Positions 59,510 to 64,000 of a stretch of DNA of 64,000 nucleotides are shown one piece after another. Every line of letters starts with the position of its first letter. The stretch's first letter is position 1. The stretch covers positions 102,191 through 166,190 of the forward strand of contig NZ_JAHBBH010000003.1 in NCBI RefSeq assembly GCF_019331735.1, read 5' to 3'. The position numbers were made by a program, and so were the translations under genes. The stretch comes from Bifidobacterium miconis (lineage in GTDB: Bacteria > Actinomycetota > Actinomycetes > Actinomycetales > Bifidobacteriaceae). A model generated the notes under the pieces. It had not been told where the DNA came from and searched no databases. It saw nothing but the letters and a program-made list of their open reading frames with translations.

Positions 59510-61009
59510 CTATTCGATCGTCACGTCGGCGGCGTTCGCAAGCACCTGCACGTTCGCGTCGGCGAGCGCGGCGCAGCGCACCCCGTCGCGGCGCATGTTA
59601 CGGATATGGATGCCGCGCACCGGATGCTCCGCGTCGTAGCCGCCGACCAGCGACGGCTCCTCGTCGCCGGCCGTCACCGCGCCGGTGGTCACGTCCACGT
59701 CCTCGACGTGCACGTTCTCGATGAGCCGGCCGGGCGCCGGGTTGTAGTCCTTGTTCCACTTGGTTTCGATGTCGAGCACGCGGCCGTGGCTGATGCGTTC
59801 GATGCGCACGTTCTTCCACAGCACGTCGCGCACGGTGTTCTTGTCGCCCGCGTTGATCGCCATCACGCCCAGATAGTTCGGCTGGTACTCGTTGTGTTCG
59901 AGCACGTCCATGTCCTCGAAGCTGATGTGCTCGATCACGTCGCCGTCGTGCTCGTGGTCGCCGTGCGTGCCGATCATCATCGGATGCGCCACGTCGGCCC
60001 ACAGCGTGCAGCCGTGCGCATGCACGTTGCGCGAGCCGCCGCGGTACTCCCAGCGCGAACCGTACACGGCGATGCAGTCGTCCGACGTGCGCAGGAAGCA
60101 GTCGGCGATCTCCACGTCCTCGCACGCCATCATGTCGATGCCGTCGGACCAGCCCTCGCAGCTGAACGACTTGAGGCAGCGGATCGTCACGTCCCGCGAC
60201 TTGCCCATGAACACCGAGTAGTGCGGCGGGTTGATGAGGATCAGGTTCTCGAGCGTGACGTGCTTCGAGAACGTGACCATCACGCCGTTCGTGCCGGCGA
60301 AGCGCTTGAAGTCGGCCAGATACAGCACGCCGCGGCCGCGCACGCGCACGTCTTCGGCATGGTCGATGATGAGCGATCCCTCGATCACGGCGCCGCCTTC
60401 GAGAATCACGTCGACGTGCGACGGCAGTCGCCATTCGCCGTCGAACAGGTAGTAGTAGCCCGGCTTGATGCGCACGACGACGCGCTCGTCGCCGCCGTTC
60501 TTGCCGGCACGCGCGCGCTCGATCTGGTCGTTGATCTCCGGCCCGATCGTGAGCGCGTGCTCGACGGTCACGTCGGCCTGATCGTAGTCGTCGAGCAGAC
60601 GGCCGGCGAGAATGTGCAGGTTGTGATGACGTTCGCGATTGAGCTCGACGCTCAGGTTGGCGGGATGGTCGAGCGTGAACGTGACGCGGTCGGGCTGCAC
60701 GTGCGGCTCGACGCCAACCGACAGCGGGCGCACGTCGGCCCGGTACGTGTAGAACCAGCCGTTGACCTTGACTTCGACTTCGACACGGCCGGAGAAGTCG
60801 AAGTAGCACATCGACGACTCCTGCACGTAGTGCGAGTCGATTTTGACGCGGTAGACCGGGACGGACTGCCAGCCTTCGGCGGTCGCGTCGTCGTCAGTCT
60901 GGACTTCGCCAGGGGCGAGCGGACGGACGCGGACGCTGTATTCCGTGCGCAGCGTTGCGCCCGCCGGGGCCGGGTAGACGCGGATGGCGCCGGCGTTGGA
61001 TGTAGTCAT
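59510..61009 (-). CDS. GH28-like glycoside hydrolase (polygalacturonase fold)
   Basis: A 499-residue protein: an N-terminal beta-sandwich (about 1-115), then a right-handed parallel beta-helix of GH28 type. Catalytic elements: GWSDGIDMM, RTSDDCIAVYG (paired Asp) and a His region near MMIGTHGDH. No signal peptide, so it likely acts on imported oligosaccharides, probably uronate- or rhamnose-containing; that is inference. AAAGGTGA precedes ATG 61007-61009, and a GTAAC/GTTAC operator lies 59 bp upstream. The stop codon borders array C. Confidence 0.85.
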   Translation of the reverse strand: MTTSNAGAIRVYPAPAGATLRTEYSVRVRPLAPGEVQTDDDATAEGWQSVPVYRVKIDSHYVQESSMCYFDFSGRVEVEVKVNGWFYTYRADVRPLSVGVEPHVQPDRVTFTLDHPANLSVELNRERHHNLHILAGRLLDDYDQADVTVEHALTIGPEINDQIERARAGKNGGDERVVVRIKPGYYYLFDGEWRLPSHVDVILEGGAVIEGSLIIDHAEDVRVRGRGVLYLADFKRFAGTNGVMVTFSKHVTLENLILINPPHYSVFMGKSRDVTIRCLKSFSCEGWSDGIDMMACEDVEIADCFLRTSDDCIAVYGSRWEYRGGSRNVHAHGCTLWADVAHPMMIGTHGDHEHDGDVIEHISFEDMDVLEHNEYQPNYLGVMAINAGDKNTVRDVLWKNVRIERISHGRVLDIETKWNKDYNPAPGRLIENVHVEDVDVTTGAVTAGDEEPSLVGGYDAEHPVRGIHIRNMRRDGVRCAALADANVQVLANAADVTIE

Positions 61010-61067
61010 GATCGTCACCTTTCGTTGTGATGTCGCCGTTGCGCGCGATCGTCGCCGCGCAACTTGC

Positions 61068-61079
61068 GTAACCAGTTAC
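61068..61079. promoter_or_regulatory. GTAAC-CA-GTTAC operator upstream of the GH28-like gene
   Basis: Perfect five-base arms. Related sites are at 63346-63357 and 63470-63481, near the solute-binding-protein gene. TATGCT at 61097-61102 on the minus strand could be the -10. Confidence 0.6.
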
Positions 61080-61562
61080 TCTTACTGCTGATACCCAGCA
61101 TAGTGCATTTCGCCGATGCCGCGACGACACGGCAGCATCGTCTGTCCGGCGAGTCCGCGCCGCAGCGCATCGGCCGGCACATCCGAACGACTTCCGCCGA
61201 ACGGATCGTCGGACAGGCGATCGGACAGGCAAAGGGGCGGGCGGCGCTTTGCGCGTCGCTCGCCCCTTCCCTGGCTGTTCCCGCTGACACCCCCGTCAGA
61301 AGGAAGAATCGATGCCGTTCGGACGATGCGTCAGCCGATGCTCGTCGAACGGGGAACAGGTCGTTTTGAATCCCGGAATCATACCGGAATCACCTCGGAA
61401 TCATGCCGGAATCATTCGGACAAGGACTCGCCCCTTCTCCCGGCCCCGGTCCCGAATGAGACCCTGGCCGCAATACCGGTCGAAATCCCGAACGGAACCC
61501 GCCCCCGATCGGACCGGCGTCGGCAGAACGGAACGGCCGATACGCGGGTTCCGCATTCGCGA
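61080..61562. other. Gap between the GH28-like and solute-binding-protein genes
   Basis: Nearly 500 bp without a supported gene. It contains the GH28 promoter region and the 11-bp tandem listed separately. The bases from 61441 on are GC-rich with several CCGGT/CCGAA repeats but no clear terminator. Confidence 0.5.
61374..61417. repeat. Four tandem copies of an 11-bp unit
   Basis: CGGAATCA starts at 61374, 61385, 61396 and 61407, exactly 11 bp apart; the other three bases of each unit vary. Confidence 0.88.
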
Positions 61563-63263
61563 TCAGAGCATCTGGACCTTGTCGAAGAACTTGTCGGCGT
61601 AGCCGGTCTCGAACTTGACGAGCTTGTCGTAGCCGAGCGACTTGGCCTTCTTGACCATGTCCTTCTCGAGGCTGTTGAACTCGGAATCGGAGTTGGCGTA
61701 GATCATCTTCCACGAGTACTGCTTGATGACGTCGCCGACCTGGCTCTTGATGACCTTGTCCTGGTCGCTGTACTCGATGGACGGCAGATCCGGGGTCTTG
61801 AAGCCCTTGACCTGACCCTTCTTGATCAGGTATTCCTGCACGTTGAGCGCGCCGTCATGGTCGGCGGTCCACTCCTTGTCGAGGGAGCTGGCGTTGTCCT
61901 TGAGGTAGGAGTCCCACTGGTTGTAGACCACCGGGAAGTCGTAGTCCTTGCCGGTCGGCGTGCCGGTGGAAGTGTTCACGCGGGCCTTGAAGGTGTCCTG
62001 AACCTTGCCGCCGCCGTCCTTCGCAGGCACTTCGGCGCTCCAGTCGCCCTTGCCGAGGTCGGTCAGCTCCGGCTGGCCCTGCGCGTTGCGCTTCCACAGC
62101 ACGCCCTCCGGGCCGTTCTCAAAGCCGAAGGAACCCTCGTCGCCGTACATGAAGTTGAGGAACTTCACGGCGTTGTCCTTGTTCTTGGAGTTCTTGGCGA
62201 GGCCCCAGAACCAGTTGGAGCCGAGCGTGGAGGTGGCCTGGTAGCTCATGGCGTCGTCGCTGGGGACGCGCTCGTAGCCCTTGTTCTGCGCGGTCATGTC
62301 CTTGTTGACCGGGTTGTAGTTGAGGTTGCCGAGGTAGCCGTACACCCACATCGCGGACTGGCCCTTCTCGGCCTTCTTCATGTAGTCGTCCCACGTCTGG
62401 GTGGCGGAATCCGGGTCGAGCAGGCCGTCCTGGTGGATGGAGTTGGCCCACTTGAGCGCGGTCAGGTAGGTGCCGCCGTCGGCGAGGATGTCTTCGACCT
62501 TCTTCTCCTCGGGCTGCAGGTTGATGAAGTCGTAGGAGTTCACGCCGTCGTTGGTGATCCAGCCCAGTTCGGTGGCGATGGAGCGCAGCTGTCCGGCGGA
62601 GGTGGTGTCCCAGCCACCGAAGAGGCTCAGCGCGTACATGTTGTCGCCCTTCTCGGTCTTGGAGTGGGCCTTGGCCATCTGTTCGGCGATGTCCTTGTAG
62701 TCCCAGTAGGTCTTGACCTCCGGGGAGCCGAGCTCCTTGTAGTAGTCATAGCGGAAGCTCGGCACGTTGACCGGGTCGCCCTTGCCGAGCGCGGCCTTCT
62801 GCGCGGCGCCGGACGGGATGGCGTACACCTTGCCGGAGTCCATCTTGGTCATGCGGTTGATCGCGTCGGTGAAGCGGAACGCGTTCGGCAACTTGCTCTT
62901 GTACGCGCTCAGGTCCTCGACCGCGCCGGCGTCAATGGCCTGCTTGAGCGAGTCGCGGCTGTTGAACGCGATCAGGTCGCCGAGCTGGCCGGTGGTCAGC
63001 TTGGTCTGGAAGCGGTCGGTGCCGCCGACGGTGGACGGGGTGACCTTGACGGTCAGGCCGGTCTTGTCCTTGAGCCACTTGCCGACGTAGCCGTCGAGCG
63101 TGCCCTCGTACGTGGCGTTCTGCGTGAAGATGGAGATCTCGTTGGAGCTGCTCGCGGTGTTGGCGCCGCCGCATGCGGCCAGCGGGACGATCATGGCGAT
63201 GCCGGCCACGGCCGCGATGCCGGTAACCGCTTTCCTGCCATTCCAACGTGAAGACTTGGTCAT
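61563..63263 (-). CDS. Lipoprotein sugar-binding protein of an ABC importer (LplA type)
   Basis: A 566-residue extracellular solute-binding protein. Lipoprotein signal MTKSSRWNGRKAVTGIAAVA with lipobox VPLAACGG (Cys about 31). The mature protein has SBP-family traits such as VDKT-like DKTGLTVKVTPSTVGGTDRF, GQLGDLIAFNSRDSLKQ and AMWVYGYLGNLNYNPV. Length is typical of LplA/YtcQ proteins, which work with LplB/YtcP permeases; none is in the window. AAGGGA precedes ATG 63261-63263. Strong promoter with two operators upstream. The ligand is probably the oligosaccharide processed by the GH28-like enzyme. Confidence 0.92.
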   Translation of the reverse strand: MTKSSRWNGRKAVTGIAAVAGIAMIVPLAACGGANTASSSNEISIFTQNATYEGTLDGYVGKWLKDKTGLTVKVTPSTVGGTDRFQTKLTTGQLGDLIAFNSRDSLKQAIDAGAVEDLSAYKSKLPNAFRFTDAINRMTKMDSGKVYAIPSGAAQKAALGKGDPVNVPSFRYDYYKELGSPEVKTYWDYKDIAEQMAKAHSKTEKGDNMYALSLFGGWDTTSAGQLRSIATELGWITNDGVNSYDFINLQPEEKKVEDILADGGTYLTALKWANSIHQDGLLDPDSATQTWDDYMKKAEKGQSAMWVYGYLGNLNYNPVNKDMTAQNKGYERVPSDDAMSYQATSTLGSNWFWGLAKNSKNKDNAVKFLNFMYGDEGSFGFENGPEGVLWKRNAQGQPELTDLGKGDWSAEVPAKDGGGKVQDTFKARVNTSTGTPTGKDYDFPVVYNQWDSYLKDNASSLDKEWTADHDGALNVQEYLIKKGQVKGFKTPDLPSIEYSDQDKVIKSQVGDVIKQYSWKMIYANSDSEFNSLEKDMVKKAKSLGYDKLVKFETGYADKFFDKVQML

Positions 63264-63345
63264 TGCTGCTTCCCTTGCTCGAAACTTCTTCGGTTCAGCA
63301 CCGCTTCCAAACCATTCCAATGTTTCTTTGAATCCATTCAAAAGC

Positions 63346-63386
63346 GGAACTGGTTACAGTAAAGCGCTTTCCTTGAATCGTGTCAA
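63346..63386 (-). promoter_or_regulatory. Promoter of the solute-binding protein with two operator types
   Basis: Minus-strand TTGACA (63381-63386), 17-bp spacer, TTTACT (63358-63363). GTAAAGCGCTTTCC (63359-63372) overlaps the -10 and spacer; GGAAC-TG-GTTAC (63346-63357) lies at the start site. The first matches the operator at 59093 and the second those at 61068 and 63470. Confidence 0.8.
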
Positions 63387-63469
63387 GATGCATTCATCAT
63401 CGGCGTTTCGGGCTATTTTTCAACGAAAAAGATCGTTCAAACGATCGCAACAACCCGCCTCAAGTTCAC

Positions 63470-63481
63470 GTAACAGGTTAC
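63470..63481. promoter_or_regulatory. Distal GTAAC-AG-GTTAC operator
   Basis: Perfect arms, with an extra GTTAC half-site at 63482-63486, about 90 bp upstream of the promoter; suited to looping with the proximal site. Confidence 0.6.
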
Positions 63482-63630
63482 GTTACTATCGTGATGCAGT
63501 GATAATCACGATGGTGCATGCACAATCCGCAAAAGTCGAATGACGATCCAGATCCGGCTGGCCGTCCTTTCAAATACGGATAACCAACCCCCATGATCCA
63601 GCTGGCCAACCCCGATGGGAACACCCGCGA

Positions 63631-63969
63631 TCACGCGATGGCAAAGTACGTCCTGATTCCATCGCGTGATATCGACGCCGGGCACGCGATGGAATTGATT
63701 CGCTCCAATCCATCCCATGACCTCGATATCAGGAGTTTTAGAGCGACCCCGCGGTCACGCAATGGAAATTGCCGCTTGCTTGCCATCCCGTGATTACCCG
63801 TACAGTCCGCGGAACGGAAAAACACCCTCATTTGCCATTCCGTGACCCCCATTGCATGGAATTTCGAAGGATTTCGAGGTCACGGAACGGCATTGGACCG
63901 TTTCAATCCATCGCGTGAACAGTCGGCCGGTCATGCGATGGAAAAATCCCTCCATTTTCCATCGCATGA
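63631..63969. repeat. Paired inverted-motif array E, six units at exact 28-bp arm offset
   Basis: Left arms (type TCACGCGATGG) start at 63631, 63682, 63755, 63807, 63880 and 63931; right arms (type CCATCGCGTGA) start exactly 28 bp later each time. Unit starts are 51, 73, 52, 73 and 51 bp apart. Short frames across it are repeat artefacts, so the last 500 bases hold no supported gene, and the array may continue past the window. Confidence 0.92.
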
Positions 63970-64000
63970 CCTCCGCCCCCCGCAACATGCCCCTTCGCAA

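Noticed and set aside
63506..63852. Short frames inside array E
   Set aside because: They follow the repeat on both strands, lack ribosome sites and show no protein-like composition.
63631..63969. CRISPR array
   Set aside because: Repeats occur in both orientations as paired arms, are only about 11 bp and degenerate, and no cas gene is present.

Overview
The window is chromosomal DNA of a high-GC actinobacterium, almost certainly a Bifidobacterium. The grounds are the csc sucrose/fructan locus (LacI regulator, LacY-type permease, GH32 enzyme), the actinobacterial markers (YlbL-type Lon-domain protease next to a zincin_2 protein, a UvrD2-like helicase, DUF3107, DUF3052, a DivIVA-repeat protein upstream of dxr-ispG), and sortase-anchored fimbrial-type proteins. 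I cannot fix the species.

Layout. 1-5.3 kb: start of an exopolysaccharide operon on the minus strand (priming sugar transferase, Wzz/BY-kinase, GT4 glycosyltransferase, then an acyltransferase fused to a second GT4 domain that runs off the window). 5.6-10.1 kb: cscR-cscB-cscA with an exactly placed operator/promoter. 10.4-18.1 kb: minus-strand lipid-carrier block (DivIVA-repeat protein, dxr, ispG, membrane hydrolase, recO, uppS), feeding MEP-pathway isoprenoids to undecaprenyl diphosphate. 18.3-34.3 kb: housekeeping genes (tRNA-Val, DUF3052, Lon-like protease, zincin_2 protein, uvrD2-like helicase, a degenerate phosphotransferase, DUF3107, PHP phosphoesterase, VKOR, dapF, murI, patatin, acylphosphatase, 2-hydroxyacid dehydrogenase, SPFH protein). 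34.6-44.2 kb: accessory island, AT-richer in its core, with two LPxTG fimbrial-type proteins, the larger carrying a nine-base C tract suited to phase variation, plus an HTH protein and two unknown genes. 44.4-49 kb: sulfur metabolism (metY, a second transsulfuration enzyme, TauE/SafE permease). 49-53.4 kb: MarR-controlled heterodimeric ABC exporter. 53.6-63.3 kb: carbohydrate cluster (sugar isomerase, flavoprotein, SDR, Gfo/Idh/MocA dehydrogenase, GH28-like hydrolase, lipoprotein solute-binding protein) linked by two shared operator types but without transporter permeases or a regulator in the window.

The least ordinary content is between the genes. One repeat superfamily, in two subtypes, keeps its hairpins while their arm sequences vary, and one subtype has MITE-like ends. 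Several intergenic spaces carry their own family of short inverted or tandem motifs: a motif shared by 21.9 and 31.7 kb; symmetric 42-bp spacing at 59.3 kb; an exact 104-bp tandem at 47.7 kb; an exact 11-bp tandem at 61.4 kb; and six arm pairs at exactly 28-bp offset at the right end. At least six genes show a -10 box 6-7 bp before the start codon and no Shine-Dalgarno, as expected for leaderless transcripts.

No CRISPR array, rRNA, prophage or complete insertion sequence was seen. All functions are read from motifs and context; nothing was searched.
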